NCBI RefSeq assembly: GCF_900110275.1
Contig: NZ_FODC01000002.1
Span: 682,001 to 746,000 of the forward strand
Direction of reading: 5' to 3'
DNA from: Duganella sp. CF517
Lineage (GTDB): Bacteria > Pseudomonadota > Gammaproteobacteria > Burkholderiales > Burkholderiaceae_D
DNA length: 64,000 nt
Numbering within the stretch: position 1 is the stretch's first letter; each line of letters begins with the position of its first letter. The notes under the pieces were generated by a model that was given only the letters and a program-made list of their open reading frames with translations, searched no databases and had not been told where the DNA came from. Shown in pieces: positions 36,243 to 45,966 of the stretch. The translations under genes and the position numbers were made by a program.

Positions 36243-37805
36243 TCAGGTCACCGGCGCCGGGTTGAACAGCACCAGCGCGTTATGCAGTTTCCACTTCTCG
36301 GCCCAGGTTTCGCGGCCGCTGGCCACGTCCAGCACCAGCTGGAACATCTCCCAGCCGACATCGGCGATGGTGGCCTCGCCGCTGGCGATGCGGCCGGCGT
36401 TGATGTCCATCAGATCGTGCCAGCGGTTGGCCAGGTCGTTGCGGGTGGCGACCTTGATCACCGGGACTTCCGCCAGGCCGTACGGGGTGCCGCGGCCGGT
36501 GGTGAAGATATGGACGTTCATGCCGGCGGCCAGCTGCAGGGTGCCGCAAATGAAATCGCTGGCCGGCGTGGCGGCGTAGATCAAGCCTTTCTGCGTGAGC
36601 TTCTCGCCCGGCGACAGCACGCCGGAGATGGCGCTGCTGCCGGATTTGACGATCGAGCCCATGGCTTTCTCGACGATGTTCGACAGGCCGCCCTTCTTGT
36701 TGCCGGGCGTGGTGTTGGCGCTGCGGTCGACGCCGCCGCGCTGCAGGTAATTGTCGTACCAGGCCATCTCGCGGATCATCGCGTCGGCCACTTCCGGCGT
36801 CGCCGCGCGCGACGTCAACTGGTCGATACCGTCGCGCACCTCGGTGGTTTCGGAGAACATCACGGTGGCGCCGGCGCGCACCAGCAAATCGGTGGCGAAA
36901 CCGACCGCCGGATTGGCGGTCACGCCGGAGAAGGCGTCGCTGCCGCCGCACTGCACGCCGACCACCAGCTCGGAGGCCGGCACGGTTTCGCGCTGGCGCT
37001 GGTTCAGGTTGACCAGGTTGGACTCGGCTTGCTTCATGATCGAATCGATCATCGACATGAAGCCGACGTGCTGCGCGTCCTGCAGGCACACCAGCGCCGG
37101 CTCGGTGCCGCCGCCGTTCTGGATCGGGATCGAACCCTTGGGGAACAGGCGTGTCGGCTGCAGCTTCTCGCAACCGAGGCTGACGACCATGGCCTGTCCA
37201 CCGAAGTTCGGATTAAGCGTGATGTTGCGCAGCGTGCGGATCGGGATCATCGCGCCCGGCGCGTCGATCGCCACGCCGCAGCCGTAGGTGTGCTCCAGGC
37301 CCACCACGTCGTCGACGTTCGGATACTTGGGCAGCAGTTCTTCCTTGATGCGCTTGACGGCGAATTCCACCACGCCCGATACGCATTGCACGGTGGTGGT
37401 GATGGCCAGGATGTTGCGCGTGCCGACGCTGCCGTCCGGATTGCGGAAGCCCTGGAAAGTGTAGCCCTCGAGCGGTTCGGCCGGCGGTTGCAAGCGGGTC
37501 GAAATCGGCAGGTTGACCAGTTCGCGCGCGGCCGGCATCTGCACATTCTGCTCGTTGAGCCAGCTGCCGGCCGGCAGGTCGTCGGCCGCGAAGCCGATGG
37601 TGACGTTGTAGCGGATCACCGCCTCGCCCTTGGCGACGTCGCGCAGCGCGACCTTGTGGCCCTGCGGGACCGCTTCCAACAAGGTCAGGCCGCCGTCGAA
37701 CACCGCGCCGGCGGGCAGGCCGCCGTCGTTGACAACGATGGCGACGTTGTCATTGTCGTGCATGAGGATGTAGCGCGGCGTGGCGGCGCTAGTCGGTGGC
37801 ATCAT
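36243..37805 (-). CDS. garD: Galactarate dehydratase (GarD-type; UxaA/altronate dehydratase family)
   Basis: Dehydrates galactarate to 5-keto-4-deoxy-glucarate. The 520-residue protein combines an N-terminal SAF domain (about 20-100; [13 protein letters not shown]...) with the large UxaA-type domain, including [47 protein letters not shown] and the C-terminal [10 protein letters not shown]. This matches GarD better than altronate dehydratase, and the neighbouring uronate dehydrogenase supports the aldarate substrate. The ATG at 37805 has AAGGA 7 bases upstream. An operator lies 55 bases upstream of the start. Confidence 0.92.
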   Translation of the reverse strand: MMPPTSAATPRYILMHDNDNVAIVVNDGGLPAGAVFDGGLTLLEAVPQGHKVALRDVAKGEAVIRYNVTIGFAADDLPAGSWLNEQNVQMPAARELVNLPISTRLQPPAEPLEGYTFQGFRNPDGSVGTRNILAITTTVQCVSGVVEFAVKRIKEELLPKYPNVDDVVGLEHTYGCGVAIDAPGAMIPIRTLRNITLNPNFGGQAMVVSLGCEKLQPTRLFPKGSIPIQNGGGTEPALVCLQDAQHVGFMSMIDSIMKQAESNLVNLNQRQRETVPASELVVGVQCGGSDAFSGVTANPAVGFATDLLVRAGATVMFSETTEVRDGIDQLTSRAATPEVADAMIREMAWYDNYLQRGGVDRSANTTPGNKKGGLSNIVEKAMGSIVKSGSSAISGVLSPGEKLTQKGLIYAATPASDFICGTLQLAAGMNVHIFTTGRGTPYGLAEVPVIKVATRNDLANRWHDLMDINAGRIASGEATIADVGWEMFQLVLDVASGRETWAEKWKLHNALVLFNPAPVT

Positions 37806-37859
37806 TCTGGCTTCCTTTCCGGGAGTCTCTGCCCGGCTAACGTTGTTTTTTGGTAGCAT

Positions 37860-37878
37860 AAATTGGTCAGACCAATTT
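37860..37878. promoter_or_regulatory. GntR operator upstream of garD
   Basis: Perfect 19-bp palindrome, AAATTGGTC and GACCAATTT around a central A. The TGGTC-N-GACCA core is the form bound by FadR-subfamily GntR regulators. It lies just upstream of a weak minus-strand -10 (TATGCT, 37860-37855), so occupancy would block garD-udh transcription. Confidence 0.8.
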
Positions 37879-38049
37879 GAATATTGGCCGGCCAGCGTTC
37901 TGTGTGTATCCGGGGCGCCACAACCGTACAGCCCTGATTCTACCGTGTTTTTAGAGGTTCTTCATCTGGAAAACACGGTCGGAAAGCGGTTACCTGACGA
38001 ATTTAGTATGACAGCTAAAAATAAATTTGGCTAGTCCACGTTGCCCTTT

Positions 38050-38079
38050 TGGTCAGACCACCTTAGAATGGCCTGACCA
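38050..38079. promoter_or_regulatory. Two GntR operators upstream of the gntR gene
   Basis: TGGTCAGACCA at 38050-38060 is a perfect copy of the core seen upstream of garD. TGGCCTGACCA at 38069-38079 matches it at 9 of 11 positions. The centres are 19 bases apart, about two helical turns, suggesting cooperative binding and autoregulation of the regulator gene 50 bases downstream. Confidence 0.75.
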
Positions 38080-38128
38080 GATGGCAGTATCAAAAACGCC
38101 ACGACCATAACACTACGAGACAAGAACG

Positions 38129-38827
38129 ATGCTGAAGAGAACTTTAGCGGCCAATGACGGCACCACTCCGGAGACGCGCTTATACCGTCTCGTGGCCGAC
38201 CGTATCCAGCAACTGATCCGCGACGAACACATCGCCCCCGGCGAGCGCCTGCCGTCGGAACGCGACCTGGCGACCAAGCTCAGTGTCAGCCGCGCCTCGC
38301 TGCGCGAAGCGCTCATCGCGCTGGAACTGGGCGGCGTGATCGAGGTGCGCGGCGGCTCCGGCGTCTACGTCAGCGAACGCCCCGCCCCGGCCGACCTGCC
38401 CGAAGCCGGCCCGGGTCCGTTCGAAGTGCTGTCCGCGCGCCGCCTGATCGAGTCGGAGATCGCGGCCATCGCCGCCCGCGTGGCCACCGACGGCGCCATC
38501 GACGCCATCCTCAAGGCGGTCGTCGAGATGGAACAGAACCACTCCAATTATTCAAGCAACGAGGCTGCCGACCGCAATTTCCACATCGCGATCGCGCGCG
38601 CCACCGGCAACAGCGCGCTGGTGGGATCGCTCGACTACCTGTGGGACCAGCGCGGGCGCCTGTGGCACAAGCTCAAGGAACACTTCCAGACCGAGGAGCT
38701 GCGCCAGGAAACGCTGAAGGACCACCGCCGCATCCTGGAGGCGATCGCCGCCCACGATCCGGCGGCCGCGCGCAAGGCCATGCGCGCGCACCTCGAACGC
38801 GTCACGCGCACCTTCTCGCGGGGATGA
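38129..38827 (+). CDS. GntR/FadR-subfamily (FCD) regulator of galactarate genes
   Basis: 232 residues: an N-terminal winged helix (LYRLVADRIQQLIRDEHIAPGERLPSERDLATKLSVSRASLREALIALELGGVIEVRGGSGVYV parts) and a C-terminal all-helical FCD ligand domain (about 95-225) with the metal-ligand histidines expected of the family (DRNFHIAIARATGN, KDHRRILEAI). It is divergent from garD-udh, and identical TGGTC-A-GACCA palindromes occur in front of both genes, so it very probably represses garD-udh and itself. The ligand is likely a uronate or aldarate. Confidence 0.9.
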   Translation: MLKRTLAANDGTTPETRLYRLVADRIQQLIRDEHIAPGERLPSERDLATKLSVSRASLREALIALELGGVIEVRGGSGVYVSERPAPADLPEAGPGPFEVLSARRLIESEIAAIAARVATDGAIDAILKAVVEMEQNHSNYSSNEAADRNFHIAIARATGNSALVGSLDYLWDQRGRLWHKLKEHFQTEELRQETLKDHRRILEAIAAHDPAAARKAMRAHLERVTRTFSRG

Positions 38828-39013
38828 CGCCCTTCCCCGCCAACGATTTGCAGCACCCCGTAGTAAGCAGGAGCGGCCTCGAAGCTGCCCGCTAAAAAAA
38901 GTAATCAAGTTATTGACCGTTTGCGACCCCGGACTGTGCCCAGCACAGCGACCCTCGTCTCAACGGCGCGGAGTACGCGAGGTGCTCCAATCACGTTCAA
39001 TGCCGCCGTGGCG

Positions 39014-39027
39014 GTTAAGCGTTTAAC
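39014..39027. promoter_or_regulatory. Candidate LacI-type operator upstream of the TonB receptor gene
   Basis: GTTAAGC GTTTAAC, a 14-bp inverted repeat with a central CG and one mismatch, 28 bases before the receptor ATG. This is the shape of LacI/GalR-family operators. No LacI-family gene is in the window, so the regulator would be encoded elsewhere. Prediction only. Confidence 0.45.
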
Positions 39028-39054
39028 TTTATTCAAAAAACGAAGGAGACTAGA

Positions 39055-41784
39055 ATGTACAAGCCCGAGCACCCGGTCCAAAGCCGCCCCGCGCAACCAC
39101 GGCTGATGTTGTCGGCCATTACCCTGGCCGTGCTGACGCTGGCCAACCAGACCGCCGCGCTGGCGCAGGAAGCCGAGGCGCCGATGCAGCGCGTCGAAGT
39201 GACCGGTTCGAGCATCAAGCGCCTGGCCACCGAGGCATCGCTGCCGGTCAGCACCGTCAAGGCCGAAGACCTGGTCAAGCAGGGCATGACCACGCTGGCC
39301 GACCTGATGATGGCGCTGCCGCAATCGGCGTCGCTGGCGCCGTCCAACGCCGGCTCGGGCACCAACATCAACCTGCGCGGCCTGGGCGTGAACCGCACGC
39401 TGGTGCTGTTGAACGGCCGCCGCCTGGCCAACGAGGCGATCGCCGACGGCTACGCCAACCTGGATGTGATTCCAATGAGCGCGATCGCGCGCGTCGAAAT
39501 CCTGCGCGACGGCGCCTCGTCGATCTACGGTTCCGACGCCATCGGCGGCGTGGTCAACTTCATCACCCGCACCCAATACGAGGGCCTGGAAGCGACCGTG
39601 CAGCACGTGGAAGTGGGCCGTCGCGGCGGCGGCGAAGAGGAACGCGGCACCCTGACATGGGGCAAGGGCAACCTGGAACGCGACGGCTGGAGCGTTTGGG
39701 GCACGGTCGACGCGCACAAGCGCTCGGCCCTGGCCGCGATCGACCGCGCCAGCCTCAGTTCCCCGGAACTGCTGACCAGCATCGGCCGCTCGCCGTCGCT
39801 GGGCACCGGCGGCAACGCCACCCCGGCCAACTTCACCACCGCCACCAACCGCACCGCGCGCAATCCGTACGCCGCCACCGGCTGCGTGGCGCCGTACTCG
39901 CTGCCGGGCCGCTCCAACACCTGCGTGCTGGACGCGAACGCCTACGGCAACGCGCTGTACGAAAACCAGCAGGTGACGTTCTACGCCCGCGCCTCGAAGA
40001 AATTCGGCGAAGACCACGTGGTCTCGATCGACTACTCGCGCGGCGAGGAGCATATCATCGGCACCCGCAATCCGACCAACGCGCTGGCGGTCAACGGCGT
40101 CCAGCCGCAACTGCCGTCGACCAGCAAATGGTATCCGGGTAACAGCGGCGGCGTGCCGGCGATGTCGGGCCTGAACGGCGCCACGCTGATCCCCACCTGG
40201 GCCGTCGCCGACTACGGCGCCGCCGCCACCAAGGATGTGCAGCTGAACCAGCGCGTGGCGCTCACCGCCGAAGGCACCATCAAGGGCTGGGACTACAAGA
40301 CCGGTTTGGTGATCGGTATCTCCAACCGCGACAACTACTACGACAACGGCTACTTCACCGGCCAGGGACTGCTCGACGGCCTGCGCAACGGCCAGCTCAA
40401 TCCATTCGGCCTGCAGGACGCCGCCGGCCGCGCCTACCTCGAGAGCATCAACGTCGACGGCCAGAAGAACCGCGAATCGAAGAGCACCTACAAGGGTGTC
40501 GACTTCACCGCCAGCCGCGCCGTGATGGCACTGGGCGGCGGCGACCTGGCGCTGGCGGTCGGCACCAGCTTTAGCCGCGACACCAACGAGGACACGCGCC
40601 TCGACATCGTGCGCCAGGTCACCTACGCCAACGCCAGCCCGTCGCACGGCGAAGGTGGCCGCAACGTCGCCGCGCTGTTCGCCGAACTGGATATGCCGTT
40701 CACCAAAAAGCTGAACGTCAACGTCGCCGTGCGCGACGACCATTTCAGCGACTTCGGTAACACCATCAATCCAAAGGTCAGCTTCCGCTACGAGCCGACC
40801 AAGCAGCTGATGTTCCGCGGCTCGGCCAACACCGGCTTCCGCGCGCCGACGCTGTTCGACCGCTACGGCTACCGCCTGCCGGGCGCCACCGGCCTGACCT
40901 CGGCGCGCTGGGACGATCCGGTGCTGTGCCCCGGCGGCCGTCCGGGCGTGGCCGGCACCGGCACCGCGCAGCCGGGCTACGTCTCGGCCGCCGTCTGTAA
41001 CGTGCAGCTGCCCAAGCAAACCGGCAGCAACGCCGACGTCCAGCCGGAAAAATCGAAGGGCTTCACGCTCGGTACCGTGTTCGAGCCGACCGCCACCTCG
41101 ATGGTGTCGATCGACTACTGGAGCATCCGCATGACCGACATGCTGGCGAACTTGCCGGAGCAGGTCTACTTCCTCGATCCGGTCAAGTACGCGTCTTACT
41201 TCGTGCGCAACGCCGACGGCACCATCAACTACATCCAGAACACCATCATGAATCTGGGTGGCCAGAAGGCGGCCGGTATCGACGTGTCGGCCTCGTACGC
41301 CTTCCCGCGCAGCTCCTTCGGCGACTTCAAGGTATCGATCGACGGCACCTACCTGACCAAGTTCGACAACCAACTCGACAACGGCAGCCCGTACGTGTCC
41401 AACGTCGGCCGCTTCGGCCTGGCGTCGAACGGCACCACCAGCAGCTTCCCGATCATCACCTATCGCTGGAAGCACGTGGCCAAGTTGAACTGGGCGCTGG
41501 GCAACTGGAACAGCACGCTGACCCAGAACTACAATTCGAAGTACGAAGACCAGAACCTGGTGGCGCAGCAGTACTGGCGCGACATCAACTCGTACAAGAA
41601 CTGGCAGTGGACCACCACCTACACCGGCTTCAAAAACCTGTCGCTGACCGCGGGCATCACCAATCTGTTCGATGCCAAGCCGCCGGTCACCAACAGCAGC
41701 CAGTATAGCAACGGTTATCTGAGCAGCGCCGCCAGCCCGATCGGCCGCGCCTTCAACTTCCGCGCCACCTACAAGTTCTATTAA
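39055..41784 (+). CDS. TonB-dependent outer-membrane receptor of the pectin locus
   Basis: 909 residues with a signal peptide (cleavage near AALAQEAEAP), a TonB-box-like start (QRVEVTGSSIKR), a plug domain (TLADLMMALPQS to INLRGLGVNRTLVLLNGRRL, then RVEILRDGASSIYGSDAIGGVVNFIT) and a 22-strand β-barrel ending in YKFY. The plug start and overall plan are those of the oligosaccharide-type receptors of proteobacteria. The position directly upstream of the pectin-degrading enzymes makes import of oligogalacturonides the likely role. The ATG at 39055 follows GAAGGAG; a terminator hairpin separates it from the next gene. Confidence 0.92.
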   Translation: MYKPEHPVQSRPAQPRLMLSAITLAVLTLANQTAALAQEAEAPMQRVEVTGSSIKRLATEASLPVSTVKAEDLVKQGMTTLADLMMALPQSASLAPSNAGSGTNINLRGLGVNRTLVLLNGRRLANEAIADGYANLDVIPMSAIARVEILRDGASSIYGSDAIGGVVNFITRTQYEGLEATVQHVEVGRRGGGEEERGTLTWGKGNLERDGWSVWGTVDAHKRSALAAIDRASLSSPELLTSIGRSPSLGTGGNATPANFTTATNRTARNPYAATGCVAPYSLPGRSNTCVLDANAYGNALYENQQVTFYARASKKFGEDHVVSIDYSRGEEHIIGTRNPTNALAVNGVQPQLPSTSKWYPGNSGGVPAMSGLNGATLIPTWAVADYGAAATKDVQLNQRVALTAEGTIKGWDYKTGLVIGISNRDNYYDNGYFTGQGLLDGLRNGQLNPFGLQDAAGRAYLESINVDGQKNRESKSTYKGVDFTASRAVMALGGGDLALAVGTSFSRDTNEDTRLDIVRQVTYANASPSHGEGGRNVAALFAELDMPFTKKLNVNVAVRDDHFSDFGNTINPKVSFRYEPTKQLMFRGSANTGFRAPTLFDRYGYRLPGATGLTSARWDDPVLCPGGRPGVAGTGTAQPGYVSAAVCNVQLPKQTGSNADVQPEKSKGFTLGTVFEPTATSMVSIDYWSIRMTDMLANLPEQVYFLDPVKYASYFVRNADGTINYIQNTIMNLGGQKAAGIDVSASYAFPRSSFGDFKVSIDGTYLTKFDNQLDNGSPYVSNVGRFGLASNGTTSSFPIITYRWKHVAKLNWALGNWNSTLTQNYNSKYEDQNLVAQQYWRDINSYKNWQWTTTYTGFKNLSLTAGITNLFDAKPPVTNSSQYSNGYLSSAASPIGRAFNFRATYKFY

Positions 41785-41814
41785 TCTGACGATGTCGATC
41801 GATGCTTGATCAAC

Positions 41815-41853
41815 GGCGCCGGACCGCAGCGATTGCGGCCGGCGCCTTTTTTT
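41815..41853 (+). terminator. Intrinsic terminator behind the TonB receptor gene
   Basis: GGCGCCGG-A-CCGCA pairs with TGCGG-CCGGCGCC (41815-41846, one bulged A), followed by TTTTTTT at 41847-41853. It lies only 13 bases before the next ATG, so it can separate the strongly expressed receptor from the enzyme genes or let part of transcription through. Confidence 0.85.
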
Positions 41854-41866
41854 ATTCGAGAAGCCC

Positions 41867-42676
41867 ATGAAACTCCCGATCAGCTTTTTCGCCGCCGTCG
41901 CCATGTCGATGTGCGCCCACGCCGCCGACCCGGCGCCGCCGCCACCGGCGGCAAAGCCGGTGCGCTTCGTCCTCGTCGGCGACTCGACGATGGCCAACAA
42001 CAGCGGCTACGGCGACGCCTTCTGCGCCCGCGTACTACGCTCGAACACTTGCATCAACCTGGCCCGGGGTGGCCGCAGCTCCGGCAGCTTCCGCGCCGAG
42101 GGCCGCTGGGACGAGGTCGAGGGACTGCTGCGCGGCAGCGCCGCCTACCGCGCCACCTATGTGCTGATCCAGTTCGGCCACAACGACCAGCCGGGAAAAC
42201 CCGGCCGCTCGACCGACCTCAAAACCGAATTCCCGGTCAACATCAACCGCTACGCGCAGGAAGTGAAGGCGCTTGGCGGCGTCCCCGTGCTGGTCACGCC
42301 GCTGACGCGCCGCACCTTCAAGGACAACGTCCTGGAAAACACGCTGCAGCCGTGGGCCGACGTGATCCGCGCCAGCGCCGCCGCCCAGCGCGTGCCGCTG
42401 CTGGACCTGAACGCCGACAGCTACGCCGCCGTGCAGGCGATGGGCCAGGACGAAGCCGACACGCTGGCGATGGCGCCGCGCCCGGAGAAAACCGCCGAGG
42501 CCACGCCGGCGCCGGCGGCCGGAAAAGTCGAAGTGGCCGGGGCCGCCAAGTCCGCGTTCGACCGCACCCACGTCGGGCCGAAAGGCGCTGCGTTCTTCGC
42601 CAACATGGTGGTGGAAGAGATGAAGCGCGCGGTGCCCGAAAGCGTGGGCATGTTCAAGCGCGAGGGCGAACAATGA
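41867..42676 (+). CDS. Exported GDSL/SGNH esterase, rhamnogalacturonan acetylesterase-like (CE12)
   Basis: 269 residues with a signal peptide (MKLPISFFAAVAMSMCAHA). SGNH hydrolase blocks are visible: GDSTMANNSGYGDAF (Ser in block I), NLARGGRSSGSF (Gly block II), QFGHNDQPGK (Asn block III) and FDRTHVGPKGA (catalytic Asp/His block V). This combination matches the rhamnogalacturonan acetylesterase group that removes acetyl esters from pectin. Deacetylation makes pectin accessible to the pectinesterases and polygalacturonase encoded next. An Ala/Pro-rich insertion (about 200-230) precedes the last block. Confidence 0.88.
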   Translation: MKLPISFFAAVAMSMCAHAADPAPPPPAAKPVRFVLVGDSTMANNSGYGDAFCARVLRSNTCINLARGGRSSGSFRAEGRWDEVEGLLRGSAAYRATYVLIQFGHNDQPGKPGRSTDLKTEFPVNINRYAQEVKALGGVPVLVTPLTRRTFKDNVLENTLQPWADVIRASAAAQRVPLLDLNADSYAAVQAMGQDEADTLAMAPRPEKTAEATPAPAAGKVEVAGAAKSAFDRTHVGPKGAAFFANMVVEEMKRAVPESVGMFKREGEQ

Positions 42677-44103
42677 AGCTGGTGCGATCGGGTTTTGCCG
42701 CCGCCGCGCTGCTGGCCGCCACCGCCGCGTGGGCCGGGCAGGCCGTTCCAGGGCCCGGCTCCGGCCCGCGCCCCCAACTGAGCGCGGCGCAAGCCAAGCA
42801 ATTCGCTTACGGCGAGGTGCTCAAGTACGTCGGCGCCGCCGGCAAGGAAACCGTCGATCCGTGGGACCCGCTGGCCGATCCGCTGGCCAAGGGCGCCGCG
42901 TTCGCACCCGACTACATCGTCGACCAGGCCGCGAAGGCCGACCGCGTGAAAACCTTCAACACCGTGCAGCAGGCGGTCAACCGCGCGGTGCTCGATAGCG
43001 CCGCGCACCCCGCCAAGCGCCTGTACATGCTGGTCAAACCCGGCACCTATCAGGAACTGGTCTACGTGCCCGCCAGCACCGCGCCGCTGACGATGTACGG
43101 CGACGGCAAGGACCCCGCCGCCACCAAAATCACCGCGAAACTGGACGCCTCGGTGACCGGCGCGGCCTATGCGGCGCGGTATGGCGCGCAGTTCGCCAAG
43201 GCGGCGCCGGGCGCGCAGGCGATGTACGCGACGGTCAAGGACCGCGCCGTCATCGGCACCTTCGGCACCGCCACCGTCTGGGTGCAAAACAACGGCTTCC
43301 AGGCGCGCAACCTGACCTTCGAGAATGGCTACAACAAGGACATCGGCAACGCCCGCGCCGAGTCGCTCCCGAACGTCAACAACGTGCACCACCAGGCATT
43401 GGCGTTGCAGGTGGATGGCGCGGACAAGGCGCAGTTCGAGAACATTCGCCTGATCGGCTTCCAGGACACGCTGTACCTCAAGTCGCCGCGCATCGGCAGC
43501 ACCTCGCGCAGCTTCTTCCACAACTCCTATATCGAAGGCGACGTCGATTTCATTTTCGGCGACAGCACCGCCTACTTTTACCAAACCGAGATCAGGTCGA
43601 TCGGCGACCGTGGCCTGTCGTATGTCGCGGCGCCGGACACGCATCTGAAAAGCAAATACGGCTTCGTATTCGATAACTGCCGCTTCACGCACGACGGTTC
43701 CGCCAACGCGCGCCAGGGGACGTTCCACCTGCTGCGCCAGTGGTTCCACAGCGCGCGCTGCACGCCCTACGCCCCGGTGCCGGTCGAGGGCTACGCCTGC
43801 CTGCTGGGCGACACCAATGGCTATCAAGCGCCGACCGGCACGATCGCCCGCGTCTCGCTGGAAGCCGTCGGCAAAATGGTCGTGCTCAATTCCCGCATCG
43901 GCGCGCATATCAACCGCGGCAAGCCGTGGTCGGACTGGAACAAGCCGGGCGGCCTGCCCTACCGCCCGGCGCAATACAGCTCCGACGACTACTGGAACAA
44001 TTTGACCAGGGCCGGCATCGATCCGGTCAAGGATCTGGGCTATACCGCAAAACCTACTCCCGCCGATATCTTCATCGGTGAATTCAACAATCAGGACGAA
44101 TAA
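42673..44103 (+). CDS. Pectinesterase (CE8)
   Basis: Hydrolyses methyl esters of homogalacturonan. The 476-residue precursor has a signal peptide (MKLVRSGFAAAALLAATAAWA) and a right-handed β-helix domain with the catalytic motifs HHQALALQVDGA (oxyanion Gln), GFQDTLYLKS (Asp) and EGDVDFIFGDSTAYF (nucleophilic Asp). The C-terminal half is long for the family and resembles PemB-type enzymes. Its ATG at 42673 overlaps the stop of the GDSL esterase gene, so the two are coupled; the longer open frame from 41806 is an artefact. Confidence 0.93.
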   Translation: MKLVRSGFAAAALLAATAAWAGQAVPGPGSGPRPQLSAAQAKQFAYGEVLKYVGAAGKETVDPWDPLADPLAKGAAFAPDYIVDQAAKADRVKTFNTVQQAVNRAVLDSAAHPAKRLYMLVKPGTYQELVYVPASTAPLTMYGDGKDPAATKITAKLDASVTGAAYAARYGAQFAKAAPGAQAMYATVKDRAVIGTFGTATVWVQNNGFQARNLTFENGYNKDIGNARAESLPNVNNVHHQALALQVDGADKAQFENIRLIGFQDTLYLKSPRIGSTSRSFFHNSYIEGDVDFIFGDSTAYFYQTEIRSIGDRGLSYVAAPDTHLKSKYGFVFDNCRFTHDGSANARQGTFHLLRQWFHSARCTPYAPVPVEGYACLLGDTNGYQAPTGTIARVSLEAVGKMVVLNSRIGAHINRGKPWSDWNKPGGLPYRPAQYSSDDYWNNLTRAGIDPVKDLGYTAKPTPADIFIGEFNNQDE

Positions 44104-44113
44104 GGAATACAGC

Positions 44114-45958
44114 ATGTCTATCAACACCCAGCGCCGCAGTTTGATGAAAGCCCTGCCGGCCGCCGGCCTGACGCTCGGCCTTCCCGTCACCGTCAACGCC
44201 GCCACCGCGCCCGACCCATGGCTGCAGGCGCAGGCGATCGTCGACCACGTCTCCAGGCCGCTCAAGTTCCGCAAGCAGGATTTCGACATCACCGCCTACG
44301 GCGCCAAGACCTGCAAGCTGTCCACGGTCAAGGCCTGGATCTCGTTCGAGGAGCAGGACACGATAGCCACGCCGGTGGCCGGATCGCCCGACTGCTACGC
44401 CGCCATCCGCGACGCCATCAAGGCTTGCAGCGACGCCGGCGGCGGCCGCGTGGTCATCCCGGCCGGCGACTGGTACTGCGCCGGTCCGATCGTGCTGCTG
44501 TCGAACGTGAACGTCCACCTGAGCGCCAAGGCCCACGTCTACTTCAGCCACAACCCGGCGGACTACGCCAGGTACGGCGACATCGATTGCGGCAAGCATG
44601 GCAAGCTGTCGATCTCGCGCTGGCAGAGCAACGACGTGCTGAATTACTCGCCGATGGTGTACGCCTACAACCAGCACAACATCGCGCTGACCGGCGACGA
44701 CTGGACCAGCACCCTGGACGGCCAGGGCGGCGTGCCGTTCAACGAAGAAGGCGACTGCTGGTGGACCTGGAAGGGCAAGCAAAAAACCATCAACTCGATC
44801 GGCCAGGGCACCACGCCCAATTTCAAGGCCGGCAAAATGTCGGAGAACACCGAGAACCCGCTCAACGCCGTGTCGCTGGCGACCATCGCGCCCAACCTGA
44901 CCGAGGCCGAGCGCCTGCTGATCCAGGGCGAAGGCCAGCGCTGGCGCGCCGACGCCCAGTATCTGCCGGCGTTGTCCGAAGCGGGCGTGCCGCTGTCGAA
45001 GCGCGTGTTCGGCATCGGCCACTACCTGCGCCCGCCGATGATCCAGCTGATCGGCTGCACCAACGTGCTGCTGCAGGGTTATCACGTCACGCGCACGCCG
45101 TTCTGGATGCATCACCCGGTCCACTGCCGCAATATCGTCATCCGCAAGGTGCACTGCGAAAGCCATGGCCCGAACAGCGACGGCTTCGATCCGGAAGCCT
45201 GCGACCACGTGCTGGTCGACGGCTGCACCTTCGACACCGGCGACGACTGCATCGCCATCAAGGCCGGCAAGGATCTGGACACGCAATTCGGCCCGTCGCA
45301 GAATATCGTGATCCAGAACTGCATCATGCACAGCGGCCATGGCGGCGTGACCCTGGGCAGCGAGATGGCCGGCGGCATCCAGAACGTGTTCGCGCAAAAG
45401 CTGGTGTTCGAAAACGCCAACTGGAAGACCAACCCGCTCAACACCGCGATCCGCATGAAGACCAACATGAACCGCGGCGGCTACCTGCGCAATTTCTACG
45501 TGCGCGATTGCACGGTACCGAACGGCGTGCAGCTGTCGCCGTCGTTCTACGCTTCGCTGCCAGGGTCGCCGATCCAGTCGAAGACGGTGGCCACGGCGGC
45601 CGGCGCCATCGTCACCTTCGATTGCGACTACACGCCGATCAGCGACAACGTGCGTACGCGCCCGCCGGTGGTGTCGAACATCCAGATCTCGAACATCAAG
45701 GTCGGCAACGTGACCAAGGACGGCAAGACGGCGTCGTGCTTCCAGGCCATCGTGATCCTCGGGCCGGTGGCGTCGGACTACAACGGTCCGGGGCCGATGC
45801 CGCCGGTGGTGCCGGTCACGGACGTGACGATCACCGACTGCGATTTCGGCATGCCGGTCAACGCCGCGCAGCCCTGGTTCCTGTACAACGTCAAAGGGCT
45901 GACCTTGAAGAACGTCGCCATCGGCGGCAAGGTCCATAACACCACGCTCAACGCCTGA
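44114..45958 (+). CDS. Polygalacturonase-type glycoside hydrolase family 28
   Basis: Cleaves polygalacturonate or oligogalacturonides. The 614-residue protein begins with a twin-arginine signal (QRRSLMKALPAAGLTLG, cleavage after VNA), so it is exported folded. The β-helix domain has all GH28 motifs: SDGFDPEAC (Asp), DTGDDCIAIK (Asp-Asp), SGHGGVTLGSEM (His) and IRMKT (Arg-x-Lys). It is longer than simple polygalacturonases, similar to exo-acting enzymes. The ATG at 44114 has AAGGA 7 bases upstream; it follows the pectinesterase by 10 bases. Confidence 0.93.
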   Translation: MSINTQRRSLMKALPAAGLTLGLPVTVNAATAPDPWLQAQAIVDHVSRPLKFRKQDFDITAYGAKTCKLSTVKAWISFEEQDTIATPVAGSPDCYAAIRDAIKACSDAGGGRVVIPAGDWYCAGPIVLLSNVNVHLSAKAHVYFSHNPADYARYGDIDCGKHGKLSISRWQSNDVLNYSPMVYAYNQHNIALTGDDWTSTLDGQGGVPFNEEGDCWWTWKGKQKTINSIGQGTTPNFKAGKMSENTENPLNAVSLATIAPNLTEAERLLIQGEGQRWRADAQYLPALSEAGVPLSKRVFGIGHYLRPPMIQLIGCTNVLLQGYHVTRTPFWMHHPVHCRNIVIRKVHCESHGPNSDGFDPEACDHVLVDGCTFDTGDDCIAIKAGKDLDTQFGPSQNIVIQNCIMHSGHGGVTLGSEMAGGIQNVFAQKLVFENANWKTNPLNTAIRMKTNMNRGGYLRNFYVRDCTVPNGVQLSPSFYASLPGSPIQSKTVATAAGAIVTFDCDYTPISDNVRTRPPVVSNIQISNIKVGNVTKDGKTASCFQAIVILGPVASDYNGPGPMPPVVPVTDVTITDCDFGMPVNAAQPWFLYNVKGLTLKNVAIGGKVHNTTLNA

Positions 45959-45966
45959 GGATAGCC

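Noticed and set aside
38905..42000. 1031-codon minus-strand open frame antisense to the TonB receptor
   Set aside because: Low-complexity Arg/Val/Gly/His-rich translation with no motif; typical of antisense frames in high-GC DNA. The plus-strand receptor explains the region.
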